A stretch of 64,000 nucleotides of DNA from Arcobacter aquimarinus (GTDB taxonomy: Bacteria > Campylobacterota > Campylobacteria > Campylobacterales > Arcobacteraceae): positions 2,356,001 to 2,420,000 of the forward strand of contig NZ_CP030944.1 in NCBI RefSeq assembly GCF_013177635.1, read 5' to 3'. Both the position numbers and the translations under genes were made by a program. This document shows, piece after piece, positions 54,205 to 63,160 of the stretch (positions are counted from its first letter, which is position 1; the number at the start of each line of letters is the position of its first letter). The notes below the pieces were generated by a model. The model did no database searches. It saw only the letters and a program-made list of their open reading frames with translations, and was not told the origin of the DNA.

Positions 54205-55578
54205 ATGAATAAACAACAAAAACCAATTCATACTAATATTGATTTATTACAAACTAGATTTACTTATTTAAAAAGTTTAGGTGATGAATTTTGGTCATTT
54301 AAAAATGATTATAAAAGAGATCATTCTCACTCATATTTTAGATATCCTGCAATGATGGTTCCTCAAATGATAAGAAAGATATTAGATGAAATATGCAGAA
54401 CAGACCCAAATATAAAACATATTCATGATCCATTTGTTGGATCTGGTACAATATTGACTGAAAGTATGTTACGAGGTTTAGAATTTACAGGGAGAGATAT
54501 AAATCCTCTTTCAATTTTATTATGTAAAGTAAAGTCTGGCCCCTTTTATCAAAAAGCACTAGAGAATAAAATCAATAATTTATATAATGTGATTAGCGAT
54601 GATACTTTATCAATTATAGATTTGAATTTTAAAAATATTGATAAATGGTTTAGAAAAGATATTCAAATAGAACTTTGTAGAATAAGGAGATCTATAAAAA
54701 AAGAAAAAACTCCATGGATTAGAAGATTTTTTTGGGTTGCTTTTGCAGAGACTGTTAGATTAGTTAGTAATTCAAGAACAACCACTTATAAACTTCATAT
54801 CCGAGAAAAAGAACAAATTGAATCTAGAAACTTAGATGTTAAAAAGATATTCAAAAAGAATTTAGAGGATAATTTCTTTCAATTTAAAGAAACAAGAACT
54901 TATCTAAAAAAAAATGGATTACTTAATAAAGATACTTATAAAAAAGATATACGACTTATACTTGGAGATGCAAAAAAAAAGTTAAAAATCAAAAATAAAT
55001 TCGACTTAATCCTAACCTCTCCACCATATGGCGATAATCATACTACGGTTACATATGGTCAATATTCCTATTTACCTTTGAGTTGGATTGATTTAGAAGA
55101 TATAGATAAAAGAATTACTCCTAAATGTTTAGAAAACTTTTCTATGATTGATTCTATGAGTCTAGGTGGTAGAAGTTTTAGTAATCTCAAAAAAGAAAAA
55201 TATTTAAAAAATCTTTCTCCAACTTACGCTCAATATATTAGAATATTTGCAGATAAGCCTAAAGAATTAATAAATAAATTAACTTCTTTTTTTTATGATT
55301 TAGACCAAACATTAAGTCCTCTATGTGAAAACTTAAATGATAATGGCTATTTAATTTGGACTTTAGGGAATAGAACTGTTGGAGGAATAAATATAGAATT
55401 AGATAAAGTTCTTATTGAACTTTTCAAGGCAAAAAATATAAGATTAATTGACATATTTTATAGACCTATACCCAATAAAAGAATGGCTTCAAAAAATAAA
55501 TCTGCAAAAACTATGACAAGAGAAAGTATAGTAATCTTCAAAAAACATAATGAAGAAATATTTCTAACAAAAAAATAA
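54205..55578 (+). CDS. DNA amino-methyltransferase (SPPY type)
   Basis: 457 aa. The SAM-binding motif HDPFVGSGTILTES starts at D75 near the N-terminus and is followed by FTGRDINPLS; the catalytic motif TSPPYGD is at about 271-277. The motif order (SAM loop, long middle region, SPPY) fits a DNA base-methylating enzyme of the alpha-like order, and SPPY points to N4-cytosine, though N6-adenine cannot be excluded. About 190 residues between the motifs, rich in Arg/Lys, could be the target recognition region. A GGGG ribosome site precedes the ATG. The helicase-nuclease gene follows after 64 bases, same direction, which suggests a two-gene modification/restriction unit. Confidence 0.85.
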   Translation: MNKQQKPIHTNIDLLQTRFTYLKSLGDEFWSFKNDYKRDHSHSYFRYPAMMVPQMIRKILDEICRTDPNIKHIHDPFVGSGTILTESMLRGLEFTGRDINPLSILLCKVKSGPFYQKALENKINNLYNVISDDTLSIIDLNFKNIDKWFRKDIQIELCRIRRSIKKEKTPWIRRFFWVAFAETVRLVSNSRTTTYKLHIREKEQIESRNLDVKKIFKKNLEDNFFQFKETRTYLKKNGLLNKDTYKKDIRLILGDAKKKLKIKNKFDLILTSPPYGDNHTTVTYGQYSYLPLSWIDLEDIDKRITPKCLENFSMIDSMSLGGRSFSNLKKEKYLKNLSPTYAQYIRIFADKPKELINKLTSFFYDLDQTLSPLCENLNDNGYLIWTLGNRTVGGINIELDKVLIELFKAKNIRLIDIFYRPIPNKRMASKNKSAKTMTRESIVIFKKHNEEIFLTKK

Positions 55579-55642
55579 TTTTTCTAATCTAAATAAAATA
55601 ATTTTTTCTATATTATTAAGTACTAATAAAAGGAGAATTATT

Positions 55643-58600
55643 ATGAATTCATTTGAAGAAAAAGATTTAGAACAATATACAAATGAGCAGAAAGAAGCAA
55701 TTACTTCAGATAACAATCTTAGGATAATTGCTTGTGCAGGATCAGGAAAAACGAAAACATTAGTTGGAAAAATTAAATATTTATTAGAGAATTCAAAAAA
55801 CCCTAAAATTGAACCAGAAAATATCATAGCCTTTACATATACTGAAAAAGCTGCAAATGAATTAAAAAGTAGAGTTGTAAGTAAAATAGATTCTAAACAT
55901 GGAATTGCACAAATGTTTGTAGGAACAATTCATGGATGGTGTTTAAAAGTGCTTCAAGATTATTTATTTACTAAATATCAAAATTATTCAGTTTTAAGTG
56001 AAATTAAACTTAAGTTATTTGTCGATAAATATTATTATACTAATGGAATGGTAGATTTAAAACATATGAAACATGGTAGTGATTTATGGAGATTTAAACA
56101 TACGAACATTTTTCTTAATATCATTGATATTATCAGAGAACAAGGTTTAATTAAAATTACTCCGGAGTATATTAAGGATGCAATAGTTAAATATGAAAAA
56201 AGTTTAACAGATAAAAAATATCTTGATTTTACAATGTTACTGACGAAAACACTGGATGCATTAAATGAAGATAATGAATTAACTAAATACATTGCAAAAA
56301 AAATAAAATATTTAATTGTTGATGAATATCAAGATGTAAATAATATTCAGAATAAATTAATTAAAAGAATATGTGATATAAGTCAGTGCAAAATTATTGT
56401 TGTAGGAGATGATGATCAAAATATATATAAGTGGAGAGGAAGTAATAATACTTACATTAGAAATTTTTTTAAAAAAGATTTTAAAGATATTTATTTAACA
56501 AAAAATTTCCGTAGTTCTGAGGGAATTGTAGTATTAGCAAGCACGTTAATAGAAAATAATGAAAAAAGACTTCCAAAAAATATGGAGTCTGCAGGGAACC
56601 AAGAATATAAAAGAAAAGATATTTTATTTAATCAATATGCTAATGTTGATGATGAAGATAAAGGTATTGCAAAATATATTAAAGATGAAGTTTTAGGAAT
56701 GCCATTTTATGATGAAGGTTTAAAGTCTAAAAATAAAAAAGAACCAAGGGGTATAACCTATTCTGATATATGTATTCTAGTGAGATATAAAAAAAGAATA
56801 AATTCATTAACAAAAGTATTTGATGAATGTGGAATCGATTATATAACAGCTGGAGTTACAAATTTGTTTGAACAGAAAGAAATAATTGCATCTGTTGGAA
56901 TATTTGAATATTTAAATAAATTATCTAAAACTGCAGAAAAATATATAGATCAAATATCTTCAGAAATTAACACTGAATATAAAGATATTTTACAAAAAAT
57001 AATTAATAATACAAAAAAAAGACAAAATAAAGAAAAAGTTAATATTGAAGAAGGAGATTATTCTAAAGAAAGTATATTAAAAATTTTACAAGAAAAGTTA
57101 TTATCTAAATTAAATGATAATGAAAATGAATTATTAAAATTTTGTGAAAATGAATTGTTTAGTAAATGGGAGTTTATAAATTCAAAAGATTTTTTAATAA
57201 ATAAATTATTTGAAGGGGAAAAGAGACTAATTACTATGCTGCCTTTTAAAGGACTTTTTCATGGAAAAATTGGGTTAGATAATGAATTCTTAAATTTTGA
57301 TTGGGAATATAATCTTCAAGAAATATTTCAAAACTTTTTTGAAGTAACAAATTTTAATGAAGATTCTATTCAACAAAATAAAACTAAATCTCAAGTAGAA
57401 ATAATATTTTTTAATTTAGGAAAATTTAGTCAGGTAATAAATGATTATGAAGAAGTTAATTTTACAACTACTTGTCCAGATAAATACTTAGAATATTTTT
57501 TAAAATTTCTAGAACATGGTGCTAAAGATTATTATGAAGAAGGATGGGTAAATAATACATTTAGAACGGTTAATGCTGTTCAAATAATGACTATCCATCA
57601 AGCAAAGGGACTAGAATTTCCTGTTGTAGTTATTCCTGGCTTAAATGAAAACTTTCTTCCCGGTTCAAATATGGGAGGAACAAGTGAAATACATTTTTTA
57701 CCAGATGATTTCAAAAAGCCTCTAGAGGAATTAAAAATTGATGCTAAAAAAGAAGATGAACGAAGGTTATTTTATGTTGCTATAACTAGAAGTCAAAAAT
57801 ATTTATTTTTATCCCAGGCTCCAGTAAATAAAATGGCAAAAAAGGTTTCAAGATTTATAAAAGAAATGGAATCTCCAAATATCTTAATTGATTCAAATAA
57901 TACAAAAATTTTTCCAGATGATATAAAAATTAAACAACAGGCTAAAAATGATAGAAATAATCTGCAATTAGATTTTACAACATTAAGTGATTATTTTTAC
58001 TGTCCATATAAGTTTAAATTAGTTTCACTTTATGGGTTTTGTACACCATTAAATAGAAGAATGGGTTATGGAAAATCTTTTCATAGTGCATTAATGGAAT
58101 ACCATATTCGTAGAGGGAAAGAAGAAGTTTTAACTGACGTAGAAATCAATGATATAGTTGATAGACAAACTTATTTCCCTTATCAATCAGACTTATTAGC
58201 AGGTGATTTAAAAAATAAGTTAACTAAAAATTTAAAATCTTATCATTCTGATATTAAGGATAGTTTAAGAGTAGAATATGTTGAACAAGACATTCAATAT
58301 AAAATTAATGATGATATATTAATAGTAGGTAAAGTAGATCTAATAAAAAATGAAAAAAATTATAATGATTTTGAAACAGTAATTGTTGATTTTAAAACAA
58401 AAGTACCAAAGAATAATGATGACAAAGAAATAACAGATGAATTAACTAATAATCAGTTAAATCTTTATGCAATTGGATATAAAGAATTAACAGGAGAAAA
58501 TGCAACTTCAACGCAAATTTTTAATTTAGATTATGATAATAAGGACAGAAATCATAATAATCCTAAATTAATTAATAATACTCAATTGGAAGATTTAAAA

Positions 58601-58705
58601 ATAAAAATAAGAGATTCAGTTGATTCAATAAAAACTTCTAATTTCTTAAAATGTAATAAACCAAAATATTGTGATTTATGTAAATATAAGTCTCTATGTA
58701 TATAA
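55643..58705 (+). CDS. UvrD-like helicase fused to an AddB/Cas4-type iron-sulphur nuclease
   Basis: 1020 aa. Superfamily 1A helicase motifs: Q motif TNEQKEAI (13-20), Walker A ACAGSGKT (30-37), LIVDEYQDVN near 222-231, VVGDDDQNIYKWRG near 252-265, TIHQAKGLEFPVV near 649-661 and EDERRLFYVAITRS near 702-715. The C-terminal 240 residues are a PD-(D/E)XK nuclease: DYFYCPYKFKLV near 781-792, a GKSFHSAL His motif, VGKVDLI and VIVDFKTK (Asp...Asp-x-Lys), then CDLCKYKSLC at the end; with the cysteine near 785 these would bind a 4Fe-4S cluster as in AddB and Cas4. It would unwind and degrade DNA from ends. The GGAG ribosome site is good. It looks more AT-rich than the host genes. Confidence 0.85.
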   Translation: MNSFEEKDLEQYTNEQKEAITSDNNLRIIACAGSGKTKTLVGKIKYLLENSKNPKIEPENIIAFTYTEKAANELKSRVVSKIDSKHGIAQMFVGTIHGWCLKVLQDYLFTKYQNYSVLSEIKLKLFVDKYYYTNGMVDLKHMKHGSDLWRFKHTNIFLNIIDIIREQGLIKITPEYIKDAIVKYEKSLTDKKYLDFTMLLTKTLDALNEDNELTKYIAKKIKYLIVDEYQDVNNIQNKLIKRICDISQCKIIVVGDDDQNIYKWRGSNNTYIRNFFKKDFKDIYLTKNFRSSEGIVVLASTLIENNEKRLPKNMESAGNQEYKRKDILFNQYANVDDEDKGIAKYIKDEVLGMPFYDEGLKSKNKKEPRGITYSDICILVRYKKRINSLTKVFDECGIDYITAGVTNLFEQKEIIASVGIFEYLNKLSKTAEKYIDQISSEINTEYKDILQKIINNTKKRQNKEKVNIEEGDYSKESILKILQEKLLSKLNDNENELLKFCENELFSKWEFINSKDFLINKLFEGEKRLITMLPFKGLFHGKIGLDNEFLNFDWEYNLQEIFQNFFEVTNFNEDSIQQNKTKSQVEIIFFNLGKFSQVINDYEEVNFTTTCPDKYLEYFLKFLEHGAKDYYEEGWVNNTFRTVNAVQIMTIHQAKGLEFPVVVIPGLNENFLPGSNMGGTSEIHFLPDDFKKPLEELKIDAKKEDERRLFYVAITRSQKYLFLSQAPVNKMAKKVSRFIKEMESPNILIDSNNTKIFPDDIKIKQQAKNDRNNLQLDFTTLSDYFYCPYKFKLVSLYGFCTPLNRRMGYGKSFHSALMEYHIRRGKEEVLTDVEINDIVDRQTYFPYQSDLLAGDLKNKLTKNLKSYHSDIKDSLRVEYVEQDIQYKINDDILIVGKVDLIKNEKNYNDFETVIVDFKTKVPKNNDDKEITDELTNNQLNLYAIGYKELTGENATSTQIFNLDYDNKDRNHNNPKLINNTQLEDLKIKIRDSVDSIKTSNFLKCNKPKYCDLCKYKSLCI

Positions 58706-58714
58706 AAAAAGTAC

Positions 58715-58750
58715 ATCAATATAGATATTAGAAATAATTACTATATTGAT
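58715..58750. terminator. Convergent terminator inside the transposon
   Basis: ATCAATATAG (58715-58724) and CTATATTGAT (58741-58750) form a 10-bp stem with a 16-base loop between the helicase stop and the end of the leftward tns operon. Confidence 0.5.
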
Positions 58751-59199
58751 ATCTTCTCTTTTATATTTTTTGATAAATCTTGCTTTTCTAAAAGATACTT
58801 TTTACACAAATATGTAGCTTTAAGAAGAATTCTTTCAATTTGGCTATTATTCAATTTCTGATATCGAGATAAATTAATTAAAATATCTTTATTTCCATCT
58901 TCAATTAATTTATCAATATCTTCCATACTCAAATCATTTCTTTGTGCAATAATAATCTTATAATTCTGAGCAATTAAAGCTGTTGTATTTATAGCAGAAA
59001 TAAACTCATCACTATTTTTGTCAACAGTTAAATAATCTACAGACTTCATATCCTTTAATTTTTCAAACTCTTGTTGTCTATATTCTTCTAAAACTTCTTT
59101 TTCAGCTCTAACCCAGTCATTACCACCCTCTGAAGATAAACTTCCAAACTCTAAACCAAGTCTTTCATAAATTTTAATTCTTAATTCTTTACTGTCCAT
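58741..59199 (-). CDS. Unknown protein in the tns operon (DUF2934-like start)
   Basis: 152 aa, soluble and mainly helical. The first 40 residues (RIKIYERLG...GGNDWVRAEKEVLEEYR) resemble the short DUF2934 motif (an R-x-x-A/I-Y-E start followed by G-x-x-D-W-x-x-A-E), whose role is unknown. The last third has an ILINLSRYQKLNNSQIERILL repeat-like segment. It starts three bases after the tniQ stop, so it is the fifth gene of a tightly packed tns operon, suggesting a role in transposition, target choice or element maintenance. That is inference from position. Confidence 0.6.
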   Translation of the reverse strand: MDSKELRIKIYERLGLEFGSLSSEGGNDWVRAEKEVLEEYRQQEFEKLKDMKSVDYLTVDKNSDEFISAINTTALIAQNYKIIIAQRNDLSMEDIDKLIEDGNKDILINLSRYQKLNNSQIERILLKATYLCKKYLLEKQDLSKNIKEKISI

Positions 59200-59202
59200 A
59201 TT

Positions 59203-60399
59203 TTACTTTTTTACATAATTATAACTTATTTTAAATATCTTTCTATAAATTTTATTAAACCCTTTATGAATACTAGGATGACAACAAACTATTTCAGCAA
59301 CATTTATAATATTTACTCGTTCGCCTATGCTTTTTAAATATTTTATTGCTCCAATAACTTCACTTTCAACTATTTCTCTGCCTTTTTTATTTTCTATTGG
59401 CACTAAATCAAGTATCAAATTTTTATACCAAAAAGAAGCATCTTTAAATCCATGTAAAAAATCTCTATAAGTAATATGATTTTCTTTTACAAATTTTTGG
59501 AAATTAACTGGAAGATTTTGGAATAAAAAATAAATCATTGCAGTTAGGAAGAAATCTTTATAAATCATACTTGCCTTTTTAGAATTGTAATTTTCAAGTT
59601 TTTTACAAAGATTTTTATATTCATTTATCAAAGGAAAATCATCTAAAATCAGATTTTCTTTTCTATCGAGTAAATAAACAAATCTTTTAAAACTATCAAA
59701 TACAAAAACTGAATGAACTTTTTGATTATGGATTATAAAATAACCTCTATCCAATCCTTTTTCAAACCATTTCACAGCTTTTAGTCCATATTTATAGTTT
59801 GATTGAATTTTTATAAAAAGTGTAGTGCCTAAATCTTTTTCACACTTACTGCAAACCGCTAAATTTTTATTATGTTTTATTTTTGAAAAATTAATCTTTT
59901 CATAACAAACCCAACATCTATCAGTTAAAAATATTTCATGTTTAGTACAAACATTATAGAATTGATATCTCCATTTTTTTCTAAAATATGGGATTTCATC
60001 CTCAGCTAAACATTTTGGACAATACATCAAACCATAGTGGTTTCTTTTATCTAGTAATTTTCTTATTTGATTTGGAGGATATAAATTATTGGCACTACAT
60101 GAATAAAGATAACCTTCTTCACTACGAAGAGACATTTTAAAAATATCTTCTTTACTCAAATTACTTTTATTTACTATAGCTTCATATAATTTTTCATCAT
60201 ACAAAAAATCTATATCTGTTCTAGATATAGAACTACCCTCTTTTTTTACAAAAAGAGTCAAAAAAGTAGAAAGTTGTCTTTTATGTTCAAGGGCAACTCT
60301 TGTAAGCCAAGAGCTTAAAAGTTCATCTTCCAAAGGTTGTGGTACTATTAAAAAGAAATAGTCTTGAACCCAAGCATTATTTCTTTTTTTCTTTGCCAT
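59203..60399 (-). CDS. tniQ: TniQ family protein (TnsD-type target selector)
   Basis: 398 aa. The N-terminal QPLEDELLSSWLTRVALEHKR (about 21-41) is the TniQ opening. A zinc-binding series follows: YCPKC near 130-134, CTKH near 151-154, CWVC near 164-167 and CSKC near 183-186. The C-terminal half, about 190 residues, is helical and basic, with an HPSIHKGFNKIYRKIF end; it would bind target DNA. It is shorter than Tn7 TnsD (508 aa) and similar in length to TniQ proteins. It would bring the TnsC complex to a fixed chromosomal site. It follows tnsC by one base. Confidence 0.85.
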   Translation of the reverse strand: MAKKKRNNAWVQDYFFLIVPQPLEDELLSSWLTRVALEHKRQLSTFLTLFVKKEGSSISRTDIDFLYDEKLYEAIVNKSNLSKEDIFKMSLRSEEGYLYSCSANNLYPPNQIRKLLDKRNHYGLMYCPKCLAEDEIPYFRKKWRYQFYNVCTKHEIFLTDRCWVCYEKINFSKIKHNKNLAVCSKCEKDLGTTLFIKIQSNYKYGLKAVKWFEKGLDRGYFIIHNQKVHSVFVFDSFKRFVYLLDRKENLILDDFPLINEYKNLCKKLENYNSKKASMIYKDFFLTAMIYFLFQNLPVNFQKFVKENHITYRDFLHGFKDASFWYKNLILDLVPIENKKGREIVESEVIGAIKYLKSIGERVNIINVAEIVCCHPSIHKGFNKIYRKIFKISYNYVKK

Positions 60400-60400
60400 G

Positions 60401-61270
60401 TTACAACTTTGGTAAATACTCTATATCATCAACTGTAATATATTCTCTTTTTGATTTTATAGCTTTTATAGCTGCTTTTTTTAGTAAATTAACCGCTTTA
60501 CCTATCAATCCCTCTGATTGATAAAATAAAGCATTTAATAATTCAACATTATCAGCCATATTTGAAGCTTTTTTAAGAGGTAGACATTTTTCATAAGTTG
60601 CCACAAATGACCTAAATTTTCTATCATTATTCCATCTAGGAAGTTCAAGTGCTGGAAATCTTGTACTTGTTTCATTTCCTATTGATAAAGCTGAATATGC
60701 TTCTCTTGTACCTGCTAAAACAATTGTTAGAGATAAACTATTACTTAACTGTTTTAAATCATCTATAAAAGTTCTTTGTTTATTTAGATTTCCTCTTAAT
60801 GCACTATGTATTTCATCAATTAAAATCATTCTTGTACCAAGTTTATTCAAAAAATGTTTTGCAAGATTAGCTTTTACAACAACCTTATCTGTTCTTTTTT
60901 GAGGAACACATAACTCATCTAAAATAAGGCTATATAATCTACTTTCATCAGGAACTGTTGGTGCTTGGAAATATATAATAGGTATTTCATAAATTGCTTC
61001 ACCATCTTTTGTAGCATAATCAAGTTTTGTCTTATGCAATTCATACATTCTTTTTAAAATCGCTGTTTTACCATTATTTGAATCACCATAAATAAGTAAT
61101 CCCTCATGCCTCATTTGAGGTGGGTCTAAAAATTTATCTTCTAAAATCTCTACTAACTTTACAGCTGAACCATATCCAATCCAATGATCTTTTTTACAAT
61201 ATATAATTCTTTCTTCATCACTTTTACTTAAATATTCAAAAGCTTCATTTGTTAAATTTCTTTCATTCAT
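60401..61270 (-). CDS. tnsC: TnsC/TniB-type AAA+ transposition regulator
   Basis: 289 aa. Walker A GDSNNGKT near 62-69, Walker B MILIDEIHSALRG near 146-158, then TIVLAGTREAYSAL near 180-193 (sensor 1) and ETSTRFPALELPRW near 198-211 (arginine finger region). TnsC forms ATP-dependent filaments on target DNA and links the selector (TniQ or TnsE) to TnsAB. The length is that of TniB proteins, about half that of Tn7 TnsC (555 aa), so the C-terminal TnsA-contact region of Tn7 is lacking. It follows tnsB by three bases. Confidence 0.88.
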   Translation of the reverse strand: MNERNLTNEAFEYLSKSDEERIIYCKKDHWIGYGSAVKLVEILEDKFLDPPQMRHEGLLIYGDSNNGKTAILKRMYELHKTKLDYATKDGEAIYEIPIIYFQAPTVPDESRLYSLILDELCVPQKRTDKVVVKANLAKHFLNKLGTRMILIDEIHSALRGNLNKQRTFIDDLKQLSNSLSLTIVLAGTREAYSALSIGNETSTRFPALELPRWNNDRKFRSFVATYEKCLPLKKASNMADNVELLNALFYQSEGLIGKAVNLLKKAAIKAIKSKREYITVDDIEYLPKL

Positions 61271-61273
61271 AAA

Positions 61274-63160
61274 TTAGCCTATTGGATAGATTTCATAATC
61301 ACTATCATCTTCTTCATTAAATTGTTTTCCTAAATTTAATTTAGATTGAGATTTAGGAGTAACATCTAATACTTTTGATTCATATTCCATTGTTTTCTCT
61401 TGATGTTTTTTCGTACTTTTTTGTCTTCTAACAGACTTAGTTTCTTTTTTAGCATCCAAAATATATTGATTTAATCTTTCGTGAGCTTCAAAAATATCAT
61501 GAGGTTCAAGTTCCCTTCCTGTAATAGCTTTTTTTGCTTCACTTATAGATCTTCTTAATTCTGTTAAATCCATAGCTGGTCTTCGTATATCTGCATATGG
61601 TACTATTATATAATCTTTAATATCTTCATCATAAACATAGATTTTACTAATATCTCTTGGATCTCTTCTACACTCAACTTCATTTATCAAATCAGGTTTT
61701 AATTTTTTATATTGAGATGGAATTATATATTTTCTAAGAGTTTCAGAAAAATAAGTAATATAATCAATAGTTATCCCATTTTTTTGGACACTTCTTTTTA
61801 TTTTTGGTAGTAAGGACATTCTAAATTTTATAGTATCAGCAGGTACTATTGGTAAAAATGGTATTTCTTTCTCATCTCCAACTCCAAGTAAACCTTGATA
61901 AAATTTTTCTTCAGGTGTCATACCTAAAGAACTATGTACAGTTTTATGATATACATTTACTATAAAATCAACATACCACTTCTCTAATTCAGAAACAGTT
62001 ACTGCTGCTTTTTTACCCGATTTATATTTCCCTCTTTCAAATATATTTGAAAAAGTACTTCCTGGTAATTGATGTGTTTTTTTCATAAAAGTACCGATAA
62101 CACGCTCGACTGCCCCACCAAATTCAGGACGTGCAACTGGACGATAGATATCTTCTATACCAAATTCACTACAAAAACCATGTAAACTTATTGACCTAAA
62201 ATCTTTTCCATTGTCCATATGAATTTTGCGAGGCAATCCATATACAGGCCATTCTCCTGTAATACCATGTTGATTCAGAAAATCATCTTTTGGTAATACT
62301 GCATTTAAAAAACATTGCCCTACACTAAAATAGCTTGGTGCATTTAATGAAATATAAAATCCATAAATCATTCTACTATACATATCAATAGCAACAGTGA
62401 TAAATGGTCTTCCTATTTCTTCTCTTGTTTCCTCATCAACTAAAATTACATCAACTTTAGTATGATCAATTTGTATAATATCTAGAGGTAGTTTTACTTC
62501 AGGAAATTTCCCAGGCATTCCTCTAGTTTCTCTTACACTAAGATTTTTTCTATGTTTTGCAATTAATTTAGGATTAATGTTATTAAGCCGATTCCTTATA
62601 GCTCCTCTTTTAGGAATCTGAACATTAAATTTTTTACATTCATTTGCAATTACATTATAAATATTTGAAAATGGCAATTGCTGGTCATCTAAATAAACTT
62701 CATTGATTATTGTATTTATAATTGCCTCTGTTTCTTGAGGAAATCTAGATTTTCCTTTACCTCCACAATTTTCTCTATTTCCAGCTAAGGAACTAACTGT
62801 GCCAAACTTCTCAAAAGTTTCAATCCATCTATAAAGAGTTGCCATACCTTTTTTAAATTTTTTAGCTCGTTTTTCTACATCTTTAGCTGTTCTCTTCTCC
62901 ATTTCAAGTAAAGGTTTAATTATTTCATACTTTTCATTTGCTTTATCTAGAGCTTTATCTCCATATTCAACTTGTGATTTTTCAGGTTCATTTGCATTTT
63001 TAGAATTTTTTATTAAATCATTTACTTTTACAATTATTTCTTCATAGGGACTAATACTCTTTTTTAATAAAACTTTATCAGCAGAAGGATAACTTTTTAT
63101 AATATATTCATTATCTTCATAAAATATTTTTGAGTTTATATTAAATTTAATTACTCCCAT
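61274..63160 (-). CDS. tnsB: TnsB transposase (DDE/Mu-type integrase core)
   Basis: 628 aa from the ATG at 63160, which has GGAG seven bases upstream; the ATG at 63175 is less likely. Winged or helix-turn-helix segments (about 80-200, with ATLYRWIETFEKFG) bind the end repeats. Catalytic triad: IQIDHTKVD (Asp near 231), HMDNGKDF (Asp near 316) and GGAVERVIG (Glu near 351), spaced as in a DD-35-E core. SLGMTPEEKF follows. The C-terminal 100 residues are polar and probably contact TnsC. It joins 3' ends to the target. The start overlaps the tnsA stop by 14 bases, so the two are translated together. Confidence 0.92.
   Translation of the reverse strand: MGVIKFNINSKIFYEDNEYIIKSYPSADKVLLKKSISPYEEIIVKVNDLIKNSKNANEPEKSQVEYGDKALDKANEKYEIIKPLLEMEKRTAKDVEKRAKKFKKGMATLYRWIETFEKFGTVSSLAGNRENCGGKGKSRFPQETEAIINTIINEVYLDDQQLPFSNIYNVIANECKKFNVQIPKRGAIRNRLNNINPKLIAKHRKNLSVRETRGMPGKFPEVKLPLDIIQIDHTKVDVILVDEETREEIGRPFITVAIDMYSRMIYGFYISLNAPSYFSVGQCFLNAVLPKDDFLNQHGITGEWPVYGLPRKIHMDNGKDFRSISLHGFCSEFGIEDIYRPVARPEFGGAVERVIGTFMKKTHQLPGSTFSNIFERGKYKSGKKAAVTVSELEKWYVDFIVNVYHKTVHSSLGMTPEEKFYQGLLGVGDEKEIPFLPIVPADTIKFRMSLLPKIKRSVQKNGITIDYITYFSETLRKYIIPSQYKKLKPDLINEVECRRDPRDISKIYVYDEDIKDYIIVPYADIRRPAMDLTELRRSISEAKKAITGRELEPHDIFEAHERLNQYILDAKKETKSVRRQKSTKKHQEKTMEYESKVLDVTPKSQSKLNLGKQFNEEDDSDYEIYPIG

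Noticed and set aside
54205-58705. Gabija-type defence (UvrD-like GajB)
   Set aside because: No GajA-like OLD nuclease is adjacent; the partner is a methyltransferase and the helicase carries its own nuclease.
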